A stretch of 20,790 nucleotides of DNA, taken from the NCBI GenBank assembly GCA_964550535.1, contig CAZJZQ010000060.1:1-20790 (forward strand), in the 5' to 3' direction. The first letter of the stretch is position 1, and each line of letters begins with the position of its first letter. The DNA is from UBA7672 sp964550535. Its GTDB lineage: Bacteria; Pseudomonadota; Alphaproteobacteria; Caulobacterales; Hyphomonadaceae. Below are positions 1-6,565 of the stretch, piece by piece. Position numbers and translations under genes: made by a program. The notes under the pieces were generated by a model that saw nothing but the letters and a program-made list of their open reading frames with translations, was not told where the DNA came from and ran no database searches.

Positions 1-379
1 GATGTGGATCCACGGCCTGACGGCGGAGCCGGAAGTCGGCGCGATCTACGAAGGCAGGGTCGTGAAGGTTATGGAGTTCGGCGCGTTCGTGAACTTCTTC
101 GGCTCGAAGGACGGCCTCGTCCACGTGTCGCAGATGGCTGCGGAGCGCGTGAAATCGCCGGCCGACATCGTGAAGGAAGGCGACACCGTGAAGGTGAAGC
201 TTCTCGGCTTCGACGATCGCGGCAAGGTCCGCCTTTCGATGAAGCACGTGAACCAGGAGACCGGCGAGGAAATCGAGGTCGCCGAACGTCCGCGTGAAGA
301 AGGTGAAGCCGCTGAAGGCGAGCGCGGCGAACGCCGCCCGCGCCGCGACCGCGGCCCGCGCCGTGAACGCAACGACTAA
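1..379 (+). CDS. pnp: Polyribonucleotide nucleotidyltransferase (PNPase), C-terminal part
   Basis: This is the 3' end of a gene that starts before the window; about 125 residues are visible. It reads as the C-terminal S1 RNA-binding domain of PNPase: a GLTAEPEVGxIYEG lead-in, then VVKVMEFGAFVNFFGSKDGLVHVSQ and a closing VKVKLLGFDDRGKVRLSMK, the standard S1 fold pattern (roughly the first 85 visible residues). After it comes an acidic then Arg-rich low-complexity tail ending RRERND, common at PNPase C-termini in alphaproteobacteria. PNPase degrades RNA 3' to 5' by phosphorolysis in the cytoplasm; S1 and KH domains hold the RNA. The catalytic PH domains are outside the window. A strong terminator follows, so pnp is the last gene of its transcript. 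Family identification is secure. Confidence 0.95.
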   Translation, partial: MWIHGLTAEPEVGAIYEGRVVKVMEFGAFVNFFGSKDGLVHVSQMAAERVKSPADIVKEGDTVKVKLLGFDDRGKVRLSMKHVNQETGEEIEVAERPREEGEAAEGERGERRPRRDRGPRRERND

Positions 380-388
380 CCTCTGAAC

Positions 389-414
389 GGCGGCGCGGAG
401 CGATCCGCGCCGCC
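389..414 (+). other. GC-rich hairpin after pnp
   Basis: A perfect 11-bp inverted repeat (389-399 with 404-414) closes on a GCGA loop, a GNRA-type tetraloop. It starts 10 nt after the pnp stop. There is no T-run after it, so it is not a complete intrinsic terminator alone. It may protect or mark the 3' end of pnp mRNA or slow polymerase ahead of the second hairpin at 441-468. Structure is seen directly; role is inferred. Confidence 0.6.
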
Positions 415-440
415 AGCCAGATCATTGGTGAGCAGAACAA

Positions 441-471
441 ACGGCCGCCCGGGAAACCGGGCGGTCGTTTT
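441..471 (+). terminator. Intrinsic terminator of pnp
   Basis: A 12-bp stem (441-452 with 457-468, one G-T pair) closes on a GAAA tetraloop and runs into TTTT (468-471). An A-rich stretch (434-441) lies just before it, which could make it work in part on the other strand as well. It sits 62 nt after the pnp stop codon and fits the classic Rho-independent layout. Confidence 0.88.
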
Positions 472-712
472 GCGCTTGGGCGGCTACGGCAAGGCCCACA
501 AGACATCGAGGAAGAAGGGCGGATCGCATGTATCGACGGGTTGACCGGCTTTATTGCGCGCGGCGGTGAACCGCATGCGCGAAAGGCCTGCGACTGTATC
601 CCGGTCGAGCGAGGGCACGCCGCTGGAACGGGCACAGATTCGATTCCTCTGTCGGCGCGGACACACATGCAAACCTGAACGACGCCCTCCTGCCGTTCAG
701 CGAGGGAGCGCG
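472..712. other. Intergenic stretch without a recognised gene
   Basis: No open frame here has a ribosome binding site, recognisable family motif or plausible codon pattern; the frames on both strands are short and Arg/Pro/Ser-rich. The minus-strand frame ending near 484 has a somewhat protein-like end (PPFFLDVLWALP) but no family could be assigned. Together with the probable peptidase remnant that follows, the stretch looks like decayed sequence rather than a regulatory region. Confidence 0.4.
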
Positions 713-832
713 GCGTATGCGATTCCGGTGCACCTGCATTACGAGGTGCTGACCGGAAACTACGAAACGGCGAAGAAGTCGTTCGGCCTGACGCCGGTGA
801 ATGTGTTCAAGCAGACGATAGTGACGGGTTAG
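713..832 (+). pseudogene. Probable remnant of an M23 metallopeptidase C-terminus
   Basis: The frame ending at the TAG of 830-832 reads AIPVHLHYEVLTGNYETAKK and then SFGLTPVNVF. The HLHYEV string (from about 731) matches the end of M23/LytM endopeptidases, whose HxH motif supplies a zinc ligand in phrases such as GPHLHFEV. A short tail naming a PVxxF end is also usual there. Nothing before position 713 in this frame resembles the rest of an M23 domain (no HxxxD, no YxHL), and no start codon with a ribosome binding site is present. I read it as the last 40 or so codons of a decayed or recombined gene. The call depends on one short motif and could be chance. Confidence 0.4.
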
Positions 833-862
833 GCGTCGCGCCGCTTAGGCCAGGCGCCGCCC

Positions 863-1999
863 CTAGGGCGCGGGCGGCATGGCGGCGATCCATTCGCGGA
901 TGAGGGCGAGACCGTCATGGTCCACCTGCGTGCGGCCGAGTTCGGGCATCATTACGCCCGCCTCCGTGGAATCGAGACGGTGGACGAGGATGGAATTCTG
1001 CGGCGCGCCGGGATCGATGACGAAGAGATAATCGCCCGCGCCCCTGCCCGCCGCCACCGGACGCTTGCGCACGCCCCAGCCCGTCGGGTTGGTTTCATCC
1101 CATGCGAGGAAGAGGCCGGAGTTGGAGGCCGAACCTTTCGCGCGGTGACAGTGCGCGCAGTTGATGTCGAGCCAGGCGCGGGCGCGGCCTTCGAGCGGGG
1201 CGGATGCGTCCATCGCGTCTGGTTCTGCGGGGATCGCGGCGGCGTCCAAGGGGGCGGCCGTCAGATGGCCGGCGGCGGCCCATGCCGCAATCTGGTTCTC
1301 ACCGCCCGCGCCTTCGCGAACGGGCCCGGCGTGGTTGAGATGGCGCGCGGTTGGGCCGATGGGGATCAGCTCGTCGCCCACCGAATGGCAGGTCTTGCAC
1401 TGGTTGCGGTTGGGGACGGCGTAGTCGATGGCGATGGCTTCGCCGTTGGGCGCAATCGTTTCGATGCGCTGCCTGCCGCCGACGGGGGCGTAGGCCGCCT
1501 CTGTCTGGTCCGCGTTCCAGACATAGGGGTAAGCGGCCCAGCCATCCTTCTTGCGGATCAGGAGGCGGGTTTCGATGTAGCGCTCGTCCGTTGCGGGGGC
1601 GCGCATGTCGGGCGCGAAGGCGAAGGTTTTGATGAGGACCGACCCGGCCGGGAAATCGAACACGCCATCAGCATTGTAGGTCGCGGGCTGGCCCGGCGGC
1701 GTGAAGACGAGGCGGTGTTTCGTGGCGTAATCGGAGAAAAGCGGGTTCACCAGATCATAGGGCGTGACACCCGGCGCGGGCTGGCGCGCCGCGGCGTCGG
1801 TGAAGAGGCCGTAGGCGGAGAGCGTGGGCGCAGGGCCGTCCGCGAGGATGGTGGCGAGGTTGGGGGTTGTGGTTGGAGGCGCGCAGGCGGCGACGGCAAA
1901 CGCCGCCAGAAACACAGACCAACGTGTACGCGCGCCCCGCGCAGGCGGGAATCCGGCCAGCGTGCGCAGCACGCTATTGCGCAATGTGTAGTGAGGCAT
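863..1999 (-). CDS. SO2930/HNE_0200-family diheme c-type cytochrome, lipoprotein
   Basis: From the ATG at 1999 the protein has 378 residues. It shows two CxxCH haem-binding motifs, CKTCH at 201-205 and CAHCH at 281-285, and a possible axial methionine in VMMPELG (about 350). An N-terminal hydrophobic stretch ends in a lipobox-like VAAC (Cys39), so it is probably a lipoprotein facing the periplasm. The overall pattern (NPLFSDYATKHR, NRNQCKTCH, LDINCAHCHR, MMPELG) is that of the family usually found beside a beta-helix protein, as here. The frame stays open to 2371, but that part overlaps the upstream gene and is rejected. No ribosome binding site precedes 1999. An in-frame GTG at 1915 would give a more normal lipoprotein signal (VFLAAFAVAAC), because residues 1-22 or so are encoded by a repeat element. 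Substrate and redox partner are unknown. Confidence 0.85.
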   Translation of the reverse strand: MPHYTLRNSVLRTLAGFPPARGARTRWSVFLAAFAVAACAPPTTTPNLATILADGPAPTLSAYGLFTDAAARQPAPGVTPYDLVNPLFSDYATKHRLVFTPPGQPATYNADGVFDFPAGSVLIKTFAFAPDMRAPATDERYIETRLLIRKKDGWAAYPYVWNADQTEAAYAPVGGRQRIETIAPNGEAIAIDYAVPNRNQCKTCHSVGDELIPIGPTARHLNHAGPVREGAGGENQIAAWAAAGHLTAAPLDAAAIPAEPDAMDASAPLEGRARAWLDINCAHCHRAKGSASNSGLFLAWDETNPTGWGVRKRPVAAGRGAGDYLFVIDPGAPQNSILVHRLDSTEAGVMMPELGRTQVDHDGLALIREWIAAMPPAP

Positions 2000-2066
2000 T
2001 GGCGTCCACACGGCAGAGACATAGGGCGCCGACGCGCCCTGACCATACCCCGCCCGCGCGGGGGAC
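1931..2066. repeat. Dispersed palindromic-repeat-like element between the beta-helix and cytochrome genes
   Basis: The 136-bp segment is bounded by two GC-rich hairpins. One has arms 1936-1940 and 1945-1949 within a CCCGCGCAGGCGGGAATCC string. The other has arms 2048-2053 and 2058-2063. A third dyad lies inside (2023-2028 with 2035-2040). Strings such as GCAGGCGGGAATCC are typical of intergenic repeats scattered in alpha- and betaproteobacterial genomes. It fills most of the 79-nt gap and, if the cytochrome starts at 1999, encodes its first residues. No second copy is present in this window, so its repetitive nature is inferred from its look only. Confidence 0.5.
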
Positions 2067-2078
2067 ACGGTCGGAAAG

Positions 2079-3308
2079 TTATGCGCCCTCGCCGCCCGCC
2101 GGCGCAGCCAACACCACCGCTTCGGGCTCGGGAATGTCTGCGTCGGGGAGACGGTCCATCGAGGGTTTGGCGTTCGCCGGGTCCACCGGGAGGGAGCCGA
2201 GGCCGAGATTGAGGAAGCCGGTTTCCGGCGCTTCGCGCACGGCGAGGCGGACCTCCTCCGTCTTGCCGTTATAGGTGGTGACGCCGTCCCACACGATGGG
2301 CGGGAAGGCGCCGCCGATGGCCTGCGCCAGCGGAGCCAGACGGCCCTGCGGATTGTCGCCGCCCGCGCCATAGGTGTTGTCGCGGATCACGAAGTCGCGC
2401 GGCAGCGGGTTGTAGCGCTCGTCGGTGAAATCATACGAGTAGGCGTAGATCAGCACATGCGCCGACTGGTTCTGGTCGAACGTGTTCTCGAACACGTGGA
2501 CGTTGCGGTTGGCCATCATCATCAGGCCCGAGCCCGCCGGCACGTTGGCGACGATGTTGCCGGGCGGCGCGAAGTTGGGCGTGTTGTTGCCGATGATCTG
2601 GTTGCGATAGATGCGTGTCGAGTGGCCGCCGATCACCGGCAGGTCCGGCAGGTCGAACACCAGGATGCCGCCCGTGTTGTTGGTGGCGACGTTGTCATAG
2701 ACATCGGCGCGGGTGGAGTTCTCGATCTCGATGCCCGCGACGTTGAATTCGGCGCGGCTGTTGCGGACGATGATGTTGTCGGACTGGCCGACATAGATGC
2801 CCGCGTCCGACGCGCCGCGCACGGTGACGCCTTCGATCAGCACGTTTTTCGATTCCACCGGATAGACGCCATAGGCGCCGTTCTCCGCGTGGGGGCCGCG
2901 CGTCCATTCGACGGTGAGGTTGCGGAAGGTGACGCCGTCCGAGCCTTTTGATTTCAGGCCGTCGCCTTTCGTGTCCTGCACCGTGATGCCGGAGACGGTG
3001 ACATTGTCGGAGGTGATGAGCAGACCCTCGCCCGCGCCGGTCTGGCCCGCGAAGGAGATGATCGTTTCGCCTTGTCCTGCGCCTTTCACGGTGACGTTGT
3101 CGACGTCGAGCGAGAGGCCGTCGGTGAAAGCGAACGCGCCGGCGGCAAGCTCGATCACGTCGCCGGGTTTTGCTTCGATCAGGCGTTGCTGGAGCTGGGC
3201 GTAGGCTTCGGGGCCGGGCGCGATGACCGCTGGCGCCTGTTCGCGCTGCTGATTGCAGGCGGCCGCCAGAACCGCCAGTGAAACCGCCGCCACGAGCCGG
3301 TGCATCAT
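2079..3308 (-). CDS. Parallel beta-helix repeat lipoprotein (partner of the diheme cytochrome)
   Basis: From ATG 3308 the product has 409 residues; an AGGGAGAGAG ribosome binding site precedes this start, while the open frame upstream of it (to 3443) lacks one. The N-terminus MMHRLVAAVSLAVLAAAC is a lipoprotein signal with Cys18. The body is a run of beta-helix turns of about 22-24 residues with recurring phrases such as DNVTVKGAGQ, SDNVTVSGITVQD, SKNVLIEGVTVRG, SDNIIVRNSRAEF and RADVYDNVATNNTGG, the pattern of right-handed helices in pectate-lyase-like and carbohydrate-binding proteins. It matches the family that occurs in two-gene pairs with the SO2930-type cytochrome just downstream. No catalytic residues could be assigned, and the function of the pair is not known to me. 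Probably exported and lipid-anchored. Confidence 0.88.
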   Translation of the reverse strand: MMHRLVAAVSLAVLAAACNQQREQAPAVIAPGPEAYAQLQQRLIEAKPGDVIELAAGAFAFTDGLSLDVDNVTVKGAGQGETIISFAGQTGAGEGLLITSDNVTVSGITVQDTKGDGLKSKGSDGVTFRNLTVEWTRGPHAENGAYGVYPVESKNVLIEGVTVRGASDAGIYVGQSDNIIVRNSRAEFNVAGIEIENSTRADVYDNVATNNTGGILVFDLPDLPVIGGHSTRIYRNQIIGNNTPNFAPPGNIVANVPAGSGLMMMANRNVHVFENTFDQNQSAHVLIYAYSYDFTDERYNPLPRDFVIRDNTYGAGGDNPQGRLAPLAQAIGGAFPPIVWDGVTTYNGKTEEVRLAVREAPETGFLNLGLGSLPVDPANAKPSMDRLPDADIPEPEAVVLAAPAGGEGA

Positions 3309-3429
3309 CGCTCTCTCCCTGTTGTCGTTTGCGGCGACACTCGGCGCGGCGTGGACATTGTCAAGTTGGCGCTGGGGAAAGCGGAGACGCGATCGCGCGT
3401 TGCGGAATCTCAAAATTCGCTCGACTTTC

Positions 3430-3450
3430 AATTTAACTCTCACTTAAATT
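3430..3450. promoter_or_regulatory. AT-rich inverted repeat in the beta-helix / DUF2975 divergent region
   Basis: Seven-bp arms AATTTAA (3430-3436) and TTAAATT (3444-3450) are separated by 7 nt. The dyad lies 36 nt before the DUF2975 start in an AT-rich island within a GC-rich region, the usual place for a promoter and operator. The small HTH regulator two genes down is a natural candidate to bind it. The palindrome is visible; the function is inferred. Confidence 0.4.
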
Positions 3451-3486
3451 CAACATGGGAGAAAAAGCAGGGTTGAGGAGACTGTC

Positions 3487-4041
3487 ATGGATGTTTCTGC
3501 GCAGGGCCGTGTGGCCTATCTGAGCCTGTCGCGCCTGATCCAGTTTGGCGGGGTCGCCATACTGGTTTGTGTTGGCGCGCCGGTGCTGCTGGTGATGTTC
3601 ATTGGTCCGTTGCTGTTCGCGGGGACGCCTGGGCACATCGCGGCGGACGAACGGTGGAGCGCGCTGGCGCACTCAACCGCGATGTATCACCCCCTGCTCT
3701 TCTATTTCATCGCGTTCTGGTTTCTGGCGGCGGCATGCGGGCGATTGGCGGCGGGACGGATGTTCCAGGATCGCACGATACGCGCGGTCGCCATCGCTGG
3801 CGTCGCGCTGATGCTTGGCGCGCTGGCGTCCATGGTGACGCGGCCGATGATGCTGGCGGGAGTGTTTGGCGTCAGCGCCGAGGCGGCGGAGAAGATGGGG
3901 TATCTGCGCACAATGTATGGCCATCTCGGCATGAAGATCGACGCAGCGGTGATCGGCGCGGTGGGCGGCATGATGGTGTTGATGGCGTTCGTGATGCGGC
4001 GAGGCGCGGCGGCGCAGGCCGAGAACGAGCAGATGTTTTGA
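3487..4041 (+). CDS. DUF2975 family inner-membrane protein
   Basis: The 184-residue product has four predicted membrane helices at about 20-44, 66-86, 99-117 and 152-170. Charged or polar loops lie between them and the tail is hydrophilic. The start ATG at 3487 has a good GAGGAG ribosome binding site about 6-11 nt upstream. The four-helix layout with a loop between helices 1 and 2, and a small Cro/C1-type HTH gene directly downstream, is the hallmark of DUF2975 proteins, which are commonly paired with such regulators. Cellular role is unknown; the pairing suggests a membrane sensor or a protein controlled by its own repressor. It is separated from the HTH gene by only 19 nt, so the two are almost certainly co-transcribed. 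Other small four-helix membrane families cannot be excluded from sequence alone. Confidence 0.7.
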   Translation: MDVSAQGRVAYLSLSRLIQFGGVAILVCVGAPVLLVMFIGPLLFAGTPGHIAADERWSALAHSTAMYHPLLFYFIAFWFLAAACGRLAAGRMFQDRTIRAVAIAGVALMLGALASMVTRPMMLAGVFGVSAEAAEKMGYLRTMYGHLGMKIDAAVIGAVGGMMVLMAFVMRRGAAAQAENEQMF

Positions 4042-4060
4042 CCATGCCGGTTATCCAGCC

Positions 4061-4282
4061 ATGCCCGTGAAGATCACGCTCGACGCTGTTCTGAAGGCGC
4101 GCGACATGACCGCCAAGGATCTGGCGGCGCAGATCGGCGTCAGCGAGACGCATCTTTCGCAATTCCGGTCCGGCAAGGTGAAAGGCGTGCGCTTCGATAC
4201 GCTCGCCAAACTTTGCGCCGCCCTCGACTGCAAACCCGGCGAACTGATCGACTATGACTATCGCGCAGCGGATTTGCGGTAG
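4061..4282 (+). CDS. Small Cro/C1-type (HTH_26/YozG-like) transcriptional regulator
   Basis: The 73-residue protein is a single helix-turn-helix domain. The stretch AKDLAAQIGVSETHLSQFR forms helices 2 and 3, and FDTLAKLCAALDCKPGELIDYD is the typical C-terminal end of the YozG-like group (pattern LCxALxCxPGDLxxY). It contains no other domain. The start ATG at 4061 has no clear Shine-Dalgarno sequence, which fits translational coupling to the DUF2975 gene ending 19 nt upstream. It probably represses its own two-gene operon; the dyad at 3430-3450 is a possible site. An intrinsic terminator follows directly. Confidence 0.85.
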   Translation: MPVKITLDAVLKARDMTAKDLAAQIGVSETHLSQFRSGKVKGVRFDTLAKLCAALDCKPGELIDYDYRAADLR

Positions 4283-4284
4283 AG

Positions 4285-4317
4285 GTTCCCGCCCGTCAGG
4301 CGGGCGGAACTGTTTTT
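4285..4317 (+). terminator. Intrinsic terminator of the DUF2975-HTH operon
   Basis: A GC-rich stem (4285-4295 with 4301-4310, one bulged C at 4290) closes on a 5-nt loop and is followed after two bases by TTTTT (4313-4317). It begins 3 nt after the HTH stop codon. The SRPBCC gene ends on the other strand at 4347; no T-run is present for that direction. Confidence 0.75.
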
Positions 4318-4346
4318 ACCCGGCGAACTCGCCTGCGCCCTCGCCC

Positions 4347-4811
4347 TCAAAGCGTCTTTGCAAGTTCTTCGAGCTGGCGGGCGCACTGGGTCCAGCCGGG
4401 GACGAAGCCCATGTCCTCGTGCTTCCTGCGGTCCTCTTCGCTCCAGTGCAACGCGCGGGCGATATAGCGCGTGCGGCCGGGGCCGGCGTCTTCCAGCGTG
4501 ATCTCCGCCATCATGAAAGGCGCGGCTTCCCTCGGTATCCAGTCGCCGGCAAAGGCATCAGTGAAGGACAGCTTCTTCTGCGGAACCACTTCCACATACT
4601 GGCCCGGATTTGGGAATTCCTGACCGTCGGGCGAGCGCATCACGAACAGGCTGGCGCCGCCGGGGCGCAGGTCAGCCTCAACGCGAGGCGTGGTCCAGGG
4701 CTTGGGCGCGAACCATTGTTTCAGCAGCTCCGGCTCGGTCCAGCAGCGCCAGATGGCGGCGCGCGGGGCGTCCAGCTCAAGCTCGATCTTCAGTTCCCTA
4801 TCCGTGATCAT
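4347..4811 (-). CDS. SRPBCC/AHSA1 (activator of Hsp90 ATPase homolog 1-like) domain protein
   Basis: The 154-residue protein is one START-like (SRPBCC) domain of the AHSA1 type. Visible signatures are the opening ELDAPRAAIWRCWTEPELLKQWF, the middle DLRPGGASLFVMRSPDGQEF and the closing PGWTQCARQLEELAKTL helix. Such proteins form a helix-grip fold with a hydrophobic pocket; ligands are mostly unknown. A GAAGGGA ribosome binding site lies before the ATG. SRPBCC genes often accompany ECF42 sigma factor genes, and here the gene follows the sigma factor on the same strand after 107 nt. That gap holds a candidate ECF promoter (4862-4888), which argues that the gene is a direct target of the neighbouring sigma factor. 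Confidence 0.92.
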   Translation of the reverse strand: MITDRELKIELELDAPRAAIWRCWTEPELLKQWFAPKPWTTPRVEADLRPGGASLFVMRSPDGQEFPNPGQYVEVVPQKKLSFTDAFAGDWIPREAAPFMMAEITLEDAGPGRTRYIARALHWSEEDRRKHEDMGFVPGWTQCARQLEELAKTL

Positions 4812-4861
4812 GGCGTGTCCCTTCTTGTCCGTGTCAGGTTATCCGCAGCTTATGGAACCAG

Positions 4862-4888
4862 GACGCGCCGGGCCGGTTTGTTCCGACA
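4862..4888 (-). promoter_or_regulatory. Candidate ECF42 promoter upstream of the SRPBCC gene
   Basis: Read on the minus strand, TGTCGG (4888-4883) is followed by a 17-nt spacer and CGTC (4865-4862). The same two elements with the same spacing, and the same GGCG just before CGTC, occur upstream of the DGPF gene at 6592-6566. From memory of the family, ECF42 promoters carry TGTCGA-like -35 and CG(A/T)C -10 elements. Transcription would start roughly 45 nt before the SRPBCC start codon. Confidence 0.65.
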
Positions 4889-4918
4889 TCCGGCGCGAAG
4901 ATTTTTCGGGGATAAGGA

Positions 4919-6172
4919 TCAGGCCGCGCCGGATTCGGCGATCAGGCGGTCGATATGGCTGCGGATGTGCGCAGCCTCCGCGGCGCTTCCGGCCAGCGAT
5001 ATGGCGCGGTCGAAGGATTCGCGCGCCTCCTTGCGGCGGTCCAGCTGAAGCAGGAGCGCGCCGCGCAAACCGTGGAAGTAGAAATAGCCGGAGAGCCGGT
5101 CGCGCAGCGGCTCCACCATCGCCAGCGCATCGTGCGGACCGCGCGCCTTCATCACCGCGACCGCGCGGTTCAGCGTGATGACCGGCGATGGCGTCAGCCG
5201 CTCCAGCGTGGCGTAGAGCGCGTCGATGCCCGCCCAGTCCGTTTCCGCCGCCGTGGCCGCGCGTGCGTGCAGCGCCGCGATCGCCGCCTGCACCAGATAG
5301 GGGCCGGTGCGGCGATGGCGCATCGCCTTGTCGATCAGGGCGAGGCCTTCATCGCTGAGCCGCCTGTCCCATTTCGTGCGGTCCTGATCTTCGAGCAGCA
5401 CCACCTGCCCCGCCGCATCGAAGCGGGCGGCGTTGCGCGAGTGTTGCAGCAGCATCAGCGCCAGCAGGCCCATCGCTTCCGGTTCGGTCTGGAACATGCG
5501 CAGCAGGAGGCGGCCGAGCCGGATCGCCTCCTCCGCCAGTTCGGCGCGGCCGGGCTCGGCGGGGCTGGCGGAATAGCCTTCGTTGAACACGAGGTAGATC
5601 ATCGCCATCACGGCGCCGAAGCGTCCGGCCCTTTCCGCCGCATCCGGCGCCTCATAGGGCACGCCCGCCGCCGCGACCTTCGCCTTGGCGCGGGTGATGC
5701 GCTGTTCCATCGCCGTGTCGCTGACCAGAAAGGCGCGCGCGATCTGCGGCACGGTGAGGCCCGACACGATGCGCAGCGCCATGGCGATCTGTTGCGTGGC
5801 CGGAAGATCCGGGTGGCAGCAGATGAACAACAGGCGCAGAACATCGTCGCGATAATGGCTGTCGTCCAGCCGGCCGGCCATTTCCGCCTGCTGGTCGCCC
5901 GTATCGGAGATCGCGCCTTCATCGTCCGGCAGGGCGGTTTCGCGTGACTGTTTGCGCTTTGCGTCGAGCGCGGAGTTGCGGCCCACCATGATGAGCCAGG
6001 CGGCGGCGTCGCGCGGGGGACCGTTGACCGTCCAGTTCTTCAGCGCGCGCAGGCAGGCGTCCTGAAACGCCTCTTCAGCCGTGTCGAGATCGCGGAAATA
6101 GCGCAGCAGGGCGGCGACCGCCTTTGGCCGCGCCGCTGTGATGGCGGTCTCGATCCACGCCTCGCCGGTCAC
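4919..6172 (-). CDS. ECF42-type RNA polymerase sigma factor with C-terminal TPR-like extension
   Basis: The 417-residue product starts at a GTG (6172) whose GTGA overlaps the stop of the upstream DGPF gene. Residues about 8-75 form sigma region 2 (DLDTAEEAFQDACLRAL, WLIMVGRNSALDAKRK). Residues about 112-168 form region 4, with ICCHPDLPATQQIAMALR and an HTH in LTVPQIARAFLVSDTAMEQR. The motif YLVFNEGYSAS near 193-202 opens the long extension (DUF6596 plus TPR-like helices) that marks the ECF42 group, about twice the length of a plain ECF factor. There is no anti-sigma gene nearby; in this group the extension is thought to take over control. It forms an operon with the DGPF protein, and the two promoter-like sites at 6566-6592 and 4862-4888 suggest autoregulation and direct control of the SRPBCC gene. 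Confidence 0.93.
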   Translation of the reverse strand: MTGEAWIETAITAARPKAVAALLRYFRDLDTAEEAFQDACLRALKNWTVNGPPRDAAAWLIMVGRNSALDAKRKQSRETALPDDEGAISDTGDQQAEMAGRLDDSHYRDDVLRLLFICCHPDLPATQQIAMALRIVSGLTVPQIARAFLVSDTAMEQRITRAKAKVAAAGVPYEAPDAAERAGRFGAVMAMIYLVFNEGYSASPAEPGRAELAEEAIRLGRLLLRMFQTEPEAMGLLALMLLQHSRNAARFDAAGQVVLLEDQDRTKWDRRLSDEGLALIDKAMRHRRTGPYLVQAAIAALHARAATAAETDWAGIDALYATLERLTPSPVITLNRAVAVMKARGPHDALAMVEPLRDRLSGYFYFHGLRGALLLQLDRRKEARESFDRAISLAGSAAEAAHIRSHIDRLIAESGAA

Positions 6173-6543
6173 GGGGACAACGTCTCCGTCACCGGAGAGC
6201 CGGGATAGAAATTGCGCAGCGGGCGCAGTTCGTAGGCGCCGCCGGGATTGGCCTGGGTCAGATCGCGCGCGAAGGCCAGCGCCTCATCCAGATTGGCGAC
6301 CTTGATGACATAGAGGCCCAGCAACGCCTCTTTGGTTTCGGCATAGGGGCCGTCGATCACCATGCCGGTGGTCTTGTGCAGCGTGGTCGCCGCCGTGGTG
6401 GGCATCAGGCGAAGGACAGGTTTCAGTTTGCCGTCCCAGCGCTGATGAACGAGTTGAAGCTTTTCCATCACCGCATCGTCCTCGGCTTTCGACCAGCCGC
6501 AGACGACTTCCTCGTTGTGATAGCACAGCACCGCGTAGAGCAT
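6169..6543 (-). CDS. YCII/DGPF-domain protein linked to the ECF42 sigma factor
   Basis: From the ATG at 6543 the protein has 124 residues. A GAAGGAG ribosome binding site stands just before it; the frame extends to 6681, but that part is Arg/Pro-rich and unlikely. The diagnostic motif DGPYAETKE lies at 64-72, followed by LLGLYVIKVANLDEALAFA, the YCII ferredoxin-like fold. Members with the DGPF motif nearly always neighbour ECF42 genes. Their biochemical role is not established; a YciI-like small-molecule reaction or signal binding has been supposed. Its stop overlaps the sigma factor start (GTGA), which indicates translational coupling. Confidence 0.92.
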   Translation of the reverse strand: MLYAVLCYHNEEVVCGWSKAEDDAVMEKLQLVHQRWDGKLKPVLRLMPTTAATTLHKTTGMVIDGPYAETKEALLGLYVIKVANLDEALAFARDLTQANPGGAYELRPLRNFYPGSPVTETLSP

Positions 6544-6565
6544 GGACGCACTCCTTCGACCTGAA

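Noticed and set aside
640..665. T-arm-like string (GATTCGATTCC) suggesting a tRNA or tmRNA end
   Set aside because: The flanking bases do not pair as a five-bp T-stem, and no acceptor, anticodon stem or tmRNA tag sequence is present.
2000..2371. N-terminal extension of the cytochrome frame
   Set aside because: It overlaps the beta-helix gene in another frame and is rich in Arg, Pro and Ser, as expected for a shadow frame; no signal sequence or ribosome binding site supports it.
4955..5947. 330-codon open frame on the plus strand
   Set aside because: It is antisense to the ECF42 sigma factor gene, shows no domain and has the residue bias of a reverse frame in GC-rich DNA.
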